Assembly (NCBI GenBank): GCA_950295325.1
Contig: OX485804.1
Coordinates: forward strand, 46,252,001-46,316,000
DNA length: 64,000 nt
From: Polytrichum commune
Taxonomy: Eukaryota; Streptophyta; Polytrichopsida; Polytrichales; Polytrichaceae
Direction: 5' to 3'
The translations under genes and the position numbers were made by a program. Each line of letters begins with the position of its first letter. Within the stretch, counting starts at the first letter, position 1. The notes below the pieces were generated by a model, which made no database searches, had not been told where the DNA came from, and was given only the letters and a program-made list of their open reading frames with translations. Positions 46,240-57,688 of the stretch are shown here, in pieces.

Positions 46240-47000
46240 TCAATGACCGGGAAGTTTTTGGGTATAGTCGGTCAAGATTCCTAGTGATTCTAAATCCCAC
46301 CGGTCACATGTTGACATCTTCCGGTTTTGCTTTCATTCATTTGAGGTATATTCTTCCATAGATTCCTCTAAAATGGCATGGGGGGTCACTCCATTGTCAA
46401 GTTGAACACCATGTGCGACCAAAAAAAAATCTTCTTTTGGTAAGTTGCACCACCAAAATGGGTCAAAATTTTATCAATGTTTTTTCATGAGTAGATATAC
46501 ACAGTACCTATGACATAGTTAAAAGTGGTAACTAAATTTGATGATTTGTTTTTTTCATAAAACATACCGTTTCTAACTAGAATGACACAAAATTGAACTA
46601 AAACAATTACTAAAAAAATAAAGATAACTAAAAATTTCAAAAAAATATACAAAAGATACTATCAATGGTTATGTATATGTAGAAAAAATATCATAAATTT
46701 TAAAATTATATATGGCATGTAATATAGGGGTAGCAAACTTTGTCTGCACGTGGTGTCAACTTGACAATGAAGTGACCTCCCTGTGTAAAATGATCAGTAA
46801 TTCTGTTGAAGTCTCAAACTTCAACCGGTTATTTCTCAAACTCAACCGGTTCATCTATAACTAACCGCCGGTTCTTCCCGGTCCAAGTTATGAGATTGGC
46901 ATTTACGATAAGGAGAGTCTTCACCTGTGATTTTTATCTGGTTTTTCAAATAATGTCCTTGGATCTCGTGCAAAACCTAAGAAGGAATTAGGAGAAGGCT
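46240..47000 (+). repeat. Dispersed repeat family G, copy interrupted by an element
   Basis: The left part (46247-46380) and right part (46790-46860) match 63083-63430 near the end of the window (GATTTTGGGCAATATCGGTTC there, GTTTTTGGGTATAGTCGGTC here). Extra DNA at 46380-46781 interrupts it. Confidence 0.6.
46380..46781. mobile_element. Inverted-repeat element nested in repeat family G
   Basis: Ends of about 36 bp are inverted repeats: GGTCACTCCATTGTCAAGTT at left, AACTTGACAATGAAGTGACC at right. The element is about 402 bp, very AT-rich inside, with no coding sequence. A target duplication is not clear. Homology of the flanks to 63.1-63.4 kb supports insertion. Confidence 0.7.
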
Positions 47001-47388
47001 TTTCCCTTAGATTTACATAATGATTGGAGACCTTAAAGCTCCGTATCATAACATTGTCAAGCCCTCACTTGCCACTTACCCTAGGCATAATAATAATTCA
47101 ACCAAGGATCATATGTTCCGATTCTCGTAAAAAGCCGGCTTCAATGACCAATCTTTTTAGTGTTGCGGTAACATCTCCTATGGATCTTGGAATCTCTTTT
47201 TATTCTAAACCAATCATGTTCATAAAGCTTAATAATGTAATGTTCATATACGAGGGAGCCTTCTCATTGTCAAAACATATAAGGTTGTACAACACCAAAG
47301 AGGATTCTTGAGTAAAGTAGGGCCAACATGCTCAAATTCATGTCGGATTTCCCGACCTTGGTTATTTGTTTATTTATTTGAAGCAGTA
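46782..47388. other. Gene-free DNA
   Basis: No supported gene. The segment near 47310-47350 (GTAGGGCCAAC, GCTCAAATTCAT, GTCGGATT, CCCGA) also occurs at 34265-34305, so it belongs to another dispersed repeat. Confidence 0.5.
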
Positions 47389-47877
47389 CACCGTTCATGG
47401 TATTTAGTGTCACATGCGTAATAGTGCCACTTACCCTATTTTGAGGCGTATGCTAGGTTACACTAATCATCAACAAGTTCACCGTCAGTGCCACCTTATG
47501 ACACTCGGCATTCAAGTGTGCTGACTAATATCTTGGCATGGGTCTGTTCACATGCCTATGTTACACAATGGTCTACAAGTTGACCAAAGTTTGACCAAAT
47601 GACCTTTGGTAGTAGTATGCTCAAGAACATCGTCTTCTTGCATACTAAATTGTAAACACGTGACAATTTGCTATTAGTATACTCAAGTATAACTTCCCCT
47701 TGCATCCCGATGTGCTATGCTAAACGTCATTGTAAATAAATTTTCACTCAAAAAAATTACTTATGTGGACGAATAGTATCGTATGGAAAATTAAGGATTA
47801 TGACACTTTGAGATCCTAGGCATTTAGTTTAGGCCCTTCGCAAATAATATACGTGACACTAAATATCATAAATGGTG
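47389..47877. mobile_element. CACC...GGTG family element, copy c
   Basis: This 489-bp element has ends CACCGTTCATGGTATTTAG and CATAAATGGTG, flanked by TA (47387-47388, 47878-47879). The interior matches copy b at 39761-40996 without the nested element. Confidence 0.8.
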
Positions 47878-48144
47878 TAACTCTACTAAAGCATAATCAA
47901 TGTATGTAGATTTTTTAAATGGAATGTCCAATATAACTACTCGACTTATGAAAGTTATTGCCACTCATGCAATATTATTTTTACTATAGATTTCATTTTC
48001 ACTTTCAAAAACCCAAATAGGTTCTTTGGACACCTTAGAACATGAGGGGCTTTACGTGGTCAAAATAACCAAATTTTAAAATGAAAAGTCATAAGATTGT
48101 GCAACTTCAAAAAGTGAGTGAAACTAAATAACATAAACATTGCA

Positions 48145-48364
48145 CACCATTTATGGTATTTAGTGTCAAATAATATTTGGAGGTATGCAATGCTATAACT
48201 TTTTACTAATAATATAGATCACTACTGTAGCAAGTAAAGATATGTATGTTCTATGATGTCCCAACAACCAATTTGACCTCTAAGGGTTACAAAATGAGAT
48301 CCATAGTAAATATCATGGCATTGCGTGATCCCAATAGTATGTGTCACTAAACACCATAAATGGT
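48145..48364. mobile_element. CACC...GGTG family foldback MITE, copy d
   Basis: This 220-bp element begins CACCATTTATGGTATTTAG and ends ACACCATAAATGGTG. Its interior is the reverse complement of copy a (31260-31481). The flanks (CA and GA) no longer show TA. Confidence 0.7.
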
Positions 48365-49219
48365 GGATGTGGGCTTCAAATTACTAGCCATGATACACTA
48401 CACTACATACTATATTTAGTGTCAGTAATTCTATTTGTCTTGCTCAATACTAATTGTAAACCGCCAACACTGAAATGTAAACCTAACATTATTTGTTACC
48501 CCTTGTCAAAAAATTGGACAGTATAGATTTACCATGTTGCACTTTACTGGATGATGTTTAGTCAAAGATCAATGATTCATATCAATGTATTCCTTACAAA
48601 ATATCCACCGGACGTAGAATATACTAGAAGTAGATGACCTAAGGTAACTTGGGATGACAATATTGGTACATGTAATTTATAACAAGTGTCACTTACAAAA
48701 GTTACCACAATTGACTTAAAAATTGGCATATGACACACTACATACAAATTGTTTTGGTGACACATGGCACACTATTCATTTTCAATGAGCTTCAATCATG
48801 ACATTCCGAAATTCTTGGCCTCTCCCGAGCCGACACGCAAGGAGATTTTCTTCACCATGTTTGAAGGCTCATCATTTCCCACATTCAAGACCACTCTATA
48901 TATGGTACACCTTCGTCCCTTTGCCCTTGCTACCGGAACTTTAACTTTCACATTAGGTACCGCCGTTTTCTCTGACAAATTCATCCATCCTCATTGCACG
49001 CCTAGTAAAAACATCGATCGTCAGTGGAAGGACAACGACTATGTTTAGGGCACATGCTTTAAAACACACTGTCGACTACTATTGTGGTATATTTGGTCAT
49101 CCTTCATACTTAAACAAAATCTCAAATAGGTGTATGTCATGAGATGTACACAGAAACTTACGGCAAGTCCAACGTCAGCATGTAAGGTAGCGTAGAAGCG
49201 CCCAATTCCAAACACCTAA
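48365..49219. other. Gene-free DNA
   Basis: No supported gene. A 94-codon open frame at 48764-49048 has no recognisable domain and no visible splice partners. Confidence 0.5.
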
Positions 49220-49730
49220 TGCCCCCTCCCCACTTGACATTAGCAAATAACCAAAGACTTCCCTAAAACCCGGGTAAAGCTCCCTCGATTATAGCGGACA
49301 CGTCCGGCCATCCCAATGCACCTACAAGAACTTGCTCCGGAGATTTCCAAGTAGGTTTTAGTGTAGTAGCTTTCACACATGTTCATTGCTTTATCCACCA
49401 ACCAGTGAATGTTGGATAGTTTTTGTCCCATCCCCAAATGCCTTACTACTTACCATCGGTTTTTGTTAATGGAGCTCCTCGTGCCCTCATAGCTAAGACT
49501 AAAAGCAACCAATCACAAGGGCGGGAGGCAACACTTTTAGAGGTCCTACATTCTTGCCTCACGTCTAGGTACCGATGGGAGGGTCGGTAATTTTAGCTTA
49601 AAACCTCCACTTCTAAGCCATGCCATATCATTTGCCAACTAGGCTCGGCACTAGATAATGTCGATGGTGTGAACGCTCATTTTTAAGAACCCACTTTTAG
49701 GCTTAGCTAATGTCAAGTGGGGAGGGGGCA
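49220..49730. mobile_element. TGCCCCC-family MITE, copy 2
   Basis: This 511-bp element begins TGCCCCCTCCCCACTTGAC and ends GTCAAGTGGGGAGGGGGCA, flanked by TAA (49217-49219, 49731-49733). It is inverted relative to copy 1. Confidence 0.87.
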
Positions 49731-49764
49731 TAAGGTGCGTAGATGGGCCTTAAATGGTTAGTTT

Positions 49765-50110
49765 GTTTAGAACACTAGTCCGCTTCTCCTAGGACATGAA
49801 ACTCATGTTTCATACAAGATGATTAGCACATCCAAATTGAGACGGTAGTCACTTTCCTCGTGATGTTTGGGGTTTAGTATGAATATCTTATTCACTGTCA
49901 AAGTGAAGATTCTCGTGTTCATTAGATGTTCATATAAGCTCTTTCAATTATGTTGACTGTTGAGTTTTGGATGGTCATCATGTTTTGAGTGCAAGATCGA
50001 GTCTCTTTTAAACAAACGTGGTTTTGGTATCCCTTCTTCTTGGAGCCACACCAAACCACATACCATTTAAATGTAGGTGTCCAATTGAGACAGTAACCGA
50101 ATTAGGCATG
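49765..50110 (-). repeat. Dispersed repeat family A, minus-strand copy at 50 kb
   Basis: The reverse complement is co-linear with 12085-12422 and 8640-8960. The peptide skeleton FKWYVVWCGSKKK then VCLKE is readable. Confidence 0.7.
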
Positions 50111-50764
50111 TCTGCCTTATGTTTTCTTCCAAAGTCAAGTTACGTATTTCAACATGGACACTAATTATATTCTAAGAACTAGAAATTTAACTCATTAATT
50201 GAAAGTGATAGAACATAATTGATCCATACTGTCCTTTTTTTTCTTTTTTTTTGGGGGGGGGTCTAAGTACTTTGGGCCCACTTTTGGTTGCACCCATGGT
50301 TTCACCTCCTTTATTTTACATATAACTCTAGTGCACCCAACGTTATCGAATGCTCATTGTCTACGCCAATGGCCACTAACTTATCAAAGTTTAAGTTATG
50401 AGCCAACTTGGACAGTACATTATTCAGTGTACCCATGAATAATTATAGGTTTGTGCTTGAATGCTCCCTTTAGAATCCACCCATCTTCATATGAAGAGTT
50501 GATTTTGGGCTATTTTCAAACATATGAAACAACTAGATGATGGTCTCTTTTCAATGAAAGAGGTTTCAATTGAAGAAAACTCTACATTTATAGCTGCTTG
50601 TTGAAAACTCCACAATACACAGCATGAGTGCTCCCCGTCAACAAGGAATCTTGGAATAAAACAAGAACTATTCCCACCTTTTATACATGGTCTCCCAGAA
50701 CGAAGCCAAGGAACTATGTAATTTTATGTAAACTGAGCCACATTCTTAGATTTTATCAGCTGCT

Positions 50765-52050
50765 TTATGCTCAACTGTGAACAAAATTGGGAGGACCTAT
50801 GTATTCGATCTAGAAATTGACAAACATGCACTTTCAATAACCACAACTAAATAAAGGGAGGTCTGATTTTTTGTTGATGCATCATCATAGATTGCTAAGG
50901 GTGAGTTTCCATGTAGGTTGCTCGCCTAGTAGATTCTAAAAAGTAGTGGGCCGGAGGTGTTTACATGTACGTAAGCGCAAGCCACCATCCAACCACATAC
51001 TGGCGGTCCACTAGAATGTGGAGGGCCGTGGACATGTGCCACTAGACTTCCATACGCCCACTAAAGAATCTTCAACCCTACAAGTGCTGATCACCCAAGG
51101 TTTGGAAAACTATTTTTAGAAGGAGGAAGTTAGTAGGTGAACCCGGATTTGAAAAGATGGGAGTAGCTAGTTGACACCTATGTTCGGGGAAAACCGACGG
51201 CTAGTTCATTATCAGCCGATGGATTTCCCCTCATGGCCGGTCCAAATTTCCAACTATCGGATGGCAATCCGACTGTAATTTCAATCCTCCGGCAATTAGC
51301 CGATGGACCAGAAAATGTCCCAGAAATGTAGCCGATTCTTCTTGTGAGTTATTAGATTTCAGCCGGAAGCATCCAGAGCGCTATTTGTCTGGGGCATCTG
51401 ATGATGCACTTGAGGAAGTACCCTAAACCTTAAACTTTTTGAATTATGCAACCTTTCCATGACCAAATCCAATTGCTTCTATGAAGAATTGGGGGACCCT
51501 TGGCCTTCAAGCGGTGAAGGCATTGCTAGGTTCAATTCCTGCCAAGGATATTAACTCTTCATATTTAAAGTTTGGAACATGTCTTTCTTTTCACTTACCG
51601 TATTCAAGATTTTGTACTAAGAAATGATTTCTAATAACTTTTCATACAATTTTTAAACAATTAGTGCGGATATGAATTCCATTTAATCGGATATTGGCCA
51701 ATGAAAATATGAAAATATAGGCAATTGGCGGATTGATTTTACAAAAGACCGGCTCTTGCCGATGTAAATTGGGAAAAATCCGACCCTTTGTAGCAACTAC
51801 CGGCAATTAGCCACTAAGGCTTCAAAAACTTCCCGAACTCTGGTTGACACATACGAACCCTACCCCACCAGATTCCCTCTACATTTGGACAGGTTTGTCC
51901 TTATTCACACTAGAATCTGGTGGACGAGCGGTCCACATGGAAAACCCACCCTAATGCAACATAAAGTCTGTTGCGTGGATATTATAATCGGTAGAAGCTG
52001 GAGAACACGAAAAAACTGAACCGAATCACACCGACCCATTACGGTAAGCC
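50765..52050 (+). repeat. Dispersed repeat family A, copy split by a transposon
   Basis: The left part (50765-50898) and right part (51952-52050) together match 41815-42010 and 27540-27775 without a gap. The 1,053 bp between them are an inserted element. Confidence 0.8.
50899..51951. mobile_element. PIF/Harbinger-like element inserted in family A
   Basis: This 1,053-bp element has ends GGGTGAGTTTCCATGT and CATGGAAAACCCACCC (inverted repeats with small mismatches), with TAA on both sides (50896-50898, 51952-51954). The uninterrupted target is preserved near 41930 (GTTAATGCAACA). No transposase or accessory MYB-like frame is seen, so it is non-autonomous or decayed. Confidence 0.85.
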
Positions 52051-52496
52051 TAGCTTTGAAACTTAGCTGCTTAAATATGGCATCTATCTCTCAAGTTCTT
52101 TACTATTATATGAAAATAGTCAACCATTGCCTGTTCATTAATCATTGCCTCCATGAGTCCACGAGGGTTGATGCTCATGTTCCACACCTTATAAAGCAAA
52201 AAGCTGGTAACTATTTGACAGTTAATAATAGCCACAAGATGCCATTTCCAACTGTCTCGTATAAATGAACCATGTTTCACGAGAGTTGGAGGGTGCTTAT
52301 ATATTTGGCATGACGCCTCAAGCAAAGATTTGTTCTTGTAGTGGCAATTACGTACATATTTGTAACATGCTGTCATCCCAACTTGACTTTGGAGTTGATG
52401 CCGTGTGAAGATGCTTGAGTTTATGCCATTTTGCCACAGAGTTCTTCACATATAGTATTGTTGTTTGTAAAAAATAGGCACACAATTTTCTGTTCA
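51955..52496. other. Gene-free DNA left of the hAT element
   Basis: No supported gene. The first 95 bases are the right part of the split family A copy. Two overlapping short open frames on opposite strands have no motif. Confidence 0.5.
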
Positions 52497-52504
52497 CCGG
52501 TCAT

Positions 52505-54021
52505 CAGTGTGTATGTTTGACAAATTTCATGTGACGTTCAACCTCAAATCCAAAGTGTCACATGACGTTTTCAAAAACAAAAATGAATGTCAATTGACAT
52601 CTACATTTTATTCCAAAATGTGACCTCAATTTTTGGCTTACACAATATTTTAGAAAACTAATATTTTGAATAATAAAAAACAAACTTGATTTGTAACAAA
52701 AAAAAACTATCAATCGAGCGTAAGTATCCTTCGGTCTCGCATGTTTCTCCAAATGTTGAAGATGGTAGCCCAATCCATTGCATCCACTTCAAGCCCACAA
52801 AGAGAAACTTGCATAAGAGCATCAAGGGTCTTCAAGTTCAACCTATTGCGCAAGTGGCTTTTGATTGCATTTTGTTTGGAAAATCCTCTCTCACAAATAA
52901 CTATACTTGATGGAATGAGTATAATTTTTTGCCAAAGTTGCATAAGTTTAGGCCAATTTGTGTGCCATTCCAAATTGCTACCACATATGCGTCAAGCCTC
53001 AAATATCGTTTTGTTCTCACACTCATGTAGAAGTGTTTCCGTAAATTCCAAGAATTTCTCCCTTACACATGAATTCTCTTCTTCAATGTATTGAAACTTC
53101 AACAATATCCTTTCGAGCCACAATTCGGTATTTGTGATTCGGTGATTATCATCGCTTGGATAATTACGAGGGCTGAAAAGTTTGGCCGCATTGAATATTG
53201 GAAGGTCTAGGAAACGATCGTTCAAAGCATGAACAACTCTTTGCACATAAGATGCACCCAACAATACGCATTGTTGTAGTTCATTGGGCCCATTGGTTGC
53301 CAATGCATGAATAATACGATCTCATGTATTATTTACATAACTCAATTGAAGATTTTTTGCAGATTCCCTCAAGAATTTTCCCAAATTTTTGCTTGTACGA
53401 CCAAACATAGGTACATTCACGGATAAAATCCTAACCGAAAGTAGGCGTTGATCTTCGTGCCACTTCTGCGTCATTTTTGCAATAAGAAGCCTCTCCAACT
53501 CCAAGAAAGCTCAAAGGGATTCAAATGCTTTCAACAAGGGAGCTTTGCGATTCAAAGGAAATTGCTCAAAACAACTTTGGTTGAAAGCAAAAAAAACTCA
53601 CATTGGTTGGAAGCAACAAAAAACTCATATGGAGTGGAGGATGTGCAAGCACCACGGTGATACAAACATTTGCCTCGCCATGTTCCTAGTTAGTCTCGCT
53701 CTCCAATCACCGTCTTAGCTCCCGGTTACAGAGGAAATTGCAAGAGCAAAGTTGAACTTAAGTATGTGAGTGAGTGTAGGAAGTTCTCCTATTGTTATGG
53801 GTTATGTTTTCCGGATACTTGAGCTGCACTTTATAGTACTCAAGTAATATGTGTCATTTCAATTTCTAGTGTGTCAATTGACGTGTGGTTTTTTTCTTCA
53901 CAAGTCACAGTACGTGTCAATTTCTAGATTGTGCGTGTCAATTGACGTGCATTTTTTTTGTGCAAGTTTTTGTGTGTCAAAAGAGAAAAACTTGCAAAAA
54001 CTTTGTCAAACATATACACTG
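52505..54021 (-). mobile_element. hAT transposon, internally deleted, 8-bp target duplication
   Basis: This 1,517-bp element begins CAGTGTGTATGTTTGACAAA; its right end is the inverted match TTTGTCAAACATATACACTG. CCGGTCAT flanks it on both sides (52497-52504, 54022-54029), a perfect 8-bp duplication. The palindrome GTCAATTGAC occurs near 52589 and twice near the right end (about 53873, 53939), a likely subterminal transposase-binding repeat. Inside is a minus-strand relic of the transposase C-terminus. Confidence 0.93.
52710..53504 (-). pseudogene. hAT transposase C-terminal fragment (broken)
   Basis: Three open stretches on the minus strand (53504-53322, 53303-52992, 52973-52710) share one frame and are separated by in-frame stop codons. 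The last contains SSIVICERGFSKQNAIKS followed by LRNRLNL and LDALMQVSL, the C-terminal dimerisation region (hATC) of hAT transposases, closest in style to ZNF862-like members. The N-terminal zinc finger and most of the catalytic RNase H-like domain are missing. The fragment cannot encode an active transposase. It lies between well-preserved element ends, so the element may have been mobilised by a transposase supplied elsewhere. Confidence 0.85.
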
Positions 54022-54216
54022 CCGGTCATTGCTTTACTGCTAATGGTTCATATTTCATTTGAACTTTGAAGTTGTTGGTATTTGCTTTCGGTCATGTCTC
54101 GGTCCCCAAGATCCTAATTTAATCCTTAATTGTCCAACGGCGGTTAACCTCCATGAAATCTCTAACTGTGCTATGCCTTATGTTTCAACACTCCGGAACC
54201 ACTTCCTCAACATTAA

Positions 54217-54606
54217 GGGCCACTTCACACACGAGACTGAGAGCCTGTGACCGTTACACTTCAAGCACTCTCATTGGTGGAAAAGGCGGAGCCGGTCCAA
54301 GTTCCCTTCACACTACGCTTGAGGGACCACCCGAGTAAGTGAATGCGAGATGAATGTAAAGTCTATATGGATCATGTTTTATGGTCACTTGGATTATTTT
54401 CAAAAACCACCACTTGGAGGTAGGCTTCATGTGTGAAGACACCACATGAATAAAAATCCATTGGAATAACATTCGATTGAGGGCTGAGTCACATATGACT
54501 TCAGACTACATGAGTTTGGAAGTGTCTTGGGACGGCCTTTGGACACTTCTTTTGGGCTCTCCCAATCTCATGGTCCATGGCTCTTGGCTCATGTGTGAAG
54601 TGGCCC
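54217..54606. mobile_element. GGGCCACTTC-family MITE, copy 4
   Basis: This 390-bp element has ends GGGCCACTTCACAC and GTGTGAAGTGGCCC. The interior matches copy 1 at 34489. Flanks TAA (left) and TTG (right) suggest a decayed 3-bp duplication. Confidence 0.75.
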
Positions 54607-55014
54607 TTGACTACGTGTTGCATGTCCCAGGAGAAGTGGGGTAGTCGAAAAAAGTATTCATTTAAGACCCATGTACCTCAATGTAATCCCACCCTCATTG
54701 TCCAGAATAGCTGCTTGAGGAGCTAGAGCAGCGCATGGAGGGTGGCATGCCATAGCCATAGCCATTCCCACTCCCATTCCCGTTGCCATACTGCCATGGC
54801 CGACGCACGCTAAAACTTATAAAGATTGTATGATGGGAGCCAGACAGCAGAGGCGCTACTACAGGGTCCAGACACAGACTCTGCAGCAAACAGACAGACA
54901 GAGACAGGGGGGGCGGGAGAGGAGGTAGGAAGGAAGGGGTTTCAGGAACGGAGGAAGGAACGCAGGCAGGACAATATGACTCCAGGACGGACAAAATGGA
55001 GGTGGTACGTAACT

Positions 55015-55022
55015 TATATATA
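55015..55022 (+). promoter_or_regulatory. Possible TATA box
   Basis: TATATATA in the context AACTTATATATACCTCG, at the left edge of the GA-rich leader. It is chosen only for position and match; a TA-rich string can occur by chance. Confidence 0.3.
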
Positions 55023-55136
55023 CCTCGTATTCACCTCGATCTGGGCTTCCTAAAGAAACAAGAGCCTGCCTTTCAGACGTAAGCTATTATGTAATTAGAG
55101 AGACTAGCCAGCTACAGGTAGAAGGACTCATGAGGG

Positions 55137-55173
<37 letters not shown>

Positions 55174-55412
55174 TGGAAGCCTAGCCTGGCCTAGCCTAGC
55201 CCAGCCCAGCAGCAACAATTAGATCTAGCCTAGTCCTGCTGCCGAGCTCACAAGTAAGCTCACTAACGCTTCTCCCTTCCTCCCTCCCTCCTGCCCCCAG
55301 ATCGTTGTCTGGGATGCTGGGAAAGGGCGTGGAGTCGGTAACTTACATATGATCCATACACACGCCACTTAACTCATTAACTCAGTCCAAGGAGGCTGTG
55401 ACTAAGGGTAAG

Positions 55413-55413
<1 letters not shown>

Positions 55414-55452
<39 letters not shown>
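55414..55452 (+). repeat. GA microsatellite in the MYB leader region
   Basis: A GA tract of about 39 bp, the longest of three in this leader (others at 55144-55170 and 56049-56070). Confidence 0.95.
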
Positions 55453-57688
55453 CTATGATGAGTGAGAGACTAAGATTGTGGGACTAAGTTAAGATTGGGG
55501 GGAGGGGGGAGAGGAGGAGAAGAAGAAGAATTAAGTTAGAAGCAAGTCTCTTGCGTTGGCGGTGTTGGTGGAGTGTAGTGATCCACTAGCTTAGAAGTTG
55601 GTGTAGGAAGAACTAAGTTAAGCTAAGCTAAGTTAGTACGAGGATCGGTGTACCGGTGTTGTTGGTGAATGGGCAGTAGCAGTAGTAGTCTGTTTTACTG
55701 TGTCTCCAGATAGATATATGGAGGAGTAAGTTCTGCAATTGCCACTGCAATTTGGCAGGTGTATCATACCAAGTTGGGCAGTGATCTCCTTTCATGCTTT
55801 TTTTTTATTGGTTTGTTTTTTGTTGTTGTTGAACCAATTTGGTTTGGTTTGCTGGAGCCTGCCAATATTTGTATTTGGATAGCCGGTCAATAATTTCTGC
55901 TCCCAACCTCGTGGGCAAGTCCCTCCCTCTGCAGCGAGAGCACATTGGACTAGTCCAGCCGAATTTTTTTGGTGTGTTTGTTTGGGTTTTTTTTTGGGTC
56001 TGATTCCAGTCCAGATTCTAGTTTGAAAATTTTGGTAGCTCTCTTTGGAGAGAGAGAGAGAGAGAGAGAGCAGAGCCCCTGCTGACAGACGACTAGGAAT
56101 TCGAGAGACGACATTTTCATCAGGATGTGTATCGGTCTCCATTAGCTGCAGAAGGTTTTTGCATTCAAAGCTTCATTGGTGGGGGTCGGGGTTGTGTCGC
56201 TATAATTGGTGGATTGCTACTCACAAGGAGCAAGGCATTTCTTGTGTAAGAGTCGTTGCGTTTTCCTATAACCTTCCAGATTCTCGACTGGCAATGATTA
56301 GGGGAAGTTCAAGTTCGTTCACTTAGAATTTTAAGTTTTTGATGTTTGATTGTTTTCTCCTGAATCCGATCTGATCCCATACACGTGAATATGTACTGAA
56401 GCCATTTACTCATTGGGATCTCCCTATCAGCAGCCGCCCAGTCTTCTTACAGAGATAGAACTCGTGTTTCCTGAATCTCAAATTGGCGATTGGTTTACAG
56501 CATTCCTCCAAGGAAGGGAAGGGAGGACACTCACCCGCCCACCTATGTTGCAAAACCTTTGGGTGCCACATTGTTGGTGGCATTTCACACGGAGGGCAGT
56601 CGACATACTTTTGTTGCACATCCACAGCAGTCGCAGAGGTTGAGGTGCTTGTCTGCAGGGATCTATTTCGGGTGCGCAACTCAACACCCTCCTCACCTAT
56701 TCTGACACTAAGACTTCTCTTTTTGGAGCACTAAGTAGGTTGCCAAAATGTTTCTTTAATCACGTTTGCCGAGCTATTGAGGGATTTAGTACTACTTTCT
56801 GCCAATTTTGAGTACATACATACGATTGACTGTAATGATACCAGAATCCTCAGGAATGAATATTTCTCTTGGAAGTTGCCTAATCTCACTGGAATTGCAA
56901 AAATATATGGACTTGACAAAGCCATCTTCTCGTAGTCCAATTTGCACCAACGGCATTTGTTGGCATTGCACATTAGTCTCTCGGTGTTGTGGAGGAGAGA
57001 AACATTTTGGGGTGGGGGCGGGGGGGGGGGGCAAATTACCAGAAAACTAATGAGACAAAACAGAGCTTGATGTTCTCATCACTAGGCTTCCCTTGTAGTG
57101 TACAGTAGTCACTTGAGGTCTCCACAGCTTGCTTGGGTTGGTAATCTCTAGTTTCGGAGGAGTTAGTAGTGCAATATTGAAGAGTAGGATCTGTTAAGTG
57201 AGCCTGCTTCTCCAGGTTTCAGCTCGACAACGCAACCTCACAGTGAACAATTTTGCTGCGGGCAGGTTATGTGACGAAGCACCATGACGGCGGGTTGATG
57301 ACTGTGTTTCGGTGATCTTAAGGTAGATGCACATCGGTGAGTGCAATCTCGGCATACATCACACAAAAGAGTCCAATGTCGACCGATCCTGCCACAAATT
57401 TTTCTTTTGGCGTGGTACCTATTCAATGAGCCACCTCTAGTTTGAGTATGGGTAAGGTAGAGCATCTGATGCACGTTGCGTCTGCCATAGCCTGACATGT
57501 CAAGCATTACAGAAACAAGCCTTCTTCTTCTTCTTCTCCTCCTCCTTTTCCAACAAGTGCTTTCTAATTTGGAGTACTGCAAGAGGAGGCTGTACTCAAT
57601 ATAGGCTTGTTTGTGATGGGGTGATGCAGGGTGATCGGCATTAAATTAATCAGATCATGATGTAACAACAGATCATATACATACTGGG

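Larger units (their letters stand above)
54607..57688 (+). promoter_or_regulatory. Promoter and long leader region of the MYB gene
   Basis: This 3.1-kb stretch precedes the MYB start codon. It is richer in GC than the island to its left and has GA tracts at 55144-55170, 55414-55452 and 56049-56070. TATATATA at 55015-55022 is a possible TATA box. Many short upstream ATG frames occur before 57689, and leader introns are likely but I cannot place them. Open frames on both strands are low-complexity and overlap each other, so I do not call genes here. Confidence 0.45.

Noticed and set aside
48764-49048. 94-codon frame
   Set aside because: Isolated in repeat DNA, no recognisable motif, with an overlapping frame on the other strand.
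51520-51550. tRNA-like B box (GGTTCAATTCC)
   Set aside because: No matching A box or cloverleaf could be formed around it.
54695-54994. 99-codon minus-strand frame with NGNGSGNGYGYG
   Set aside because: Low-complexity sequence upstream of the MYB leader with no conserved motif; composition alone can produce it.
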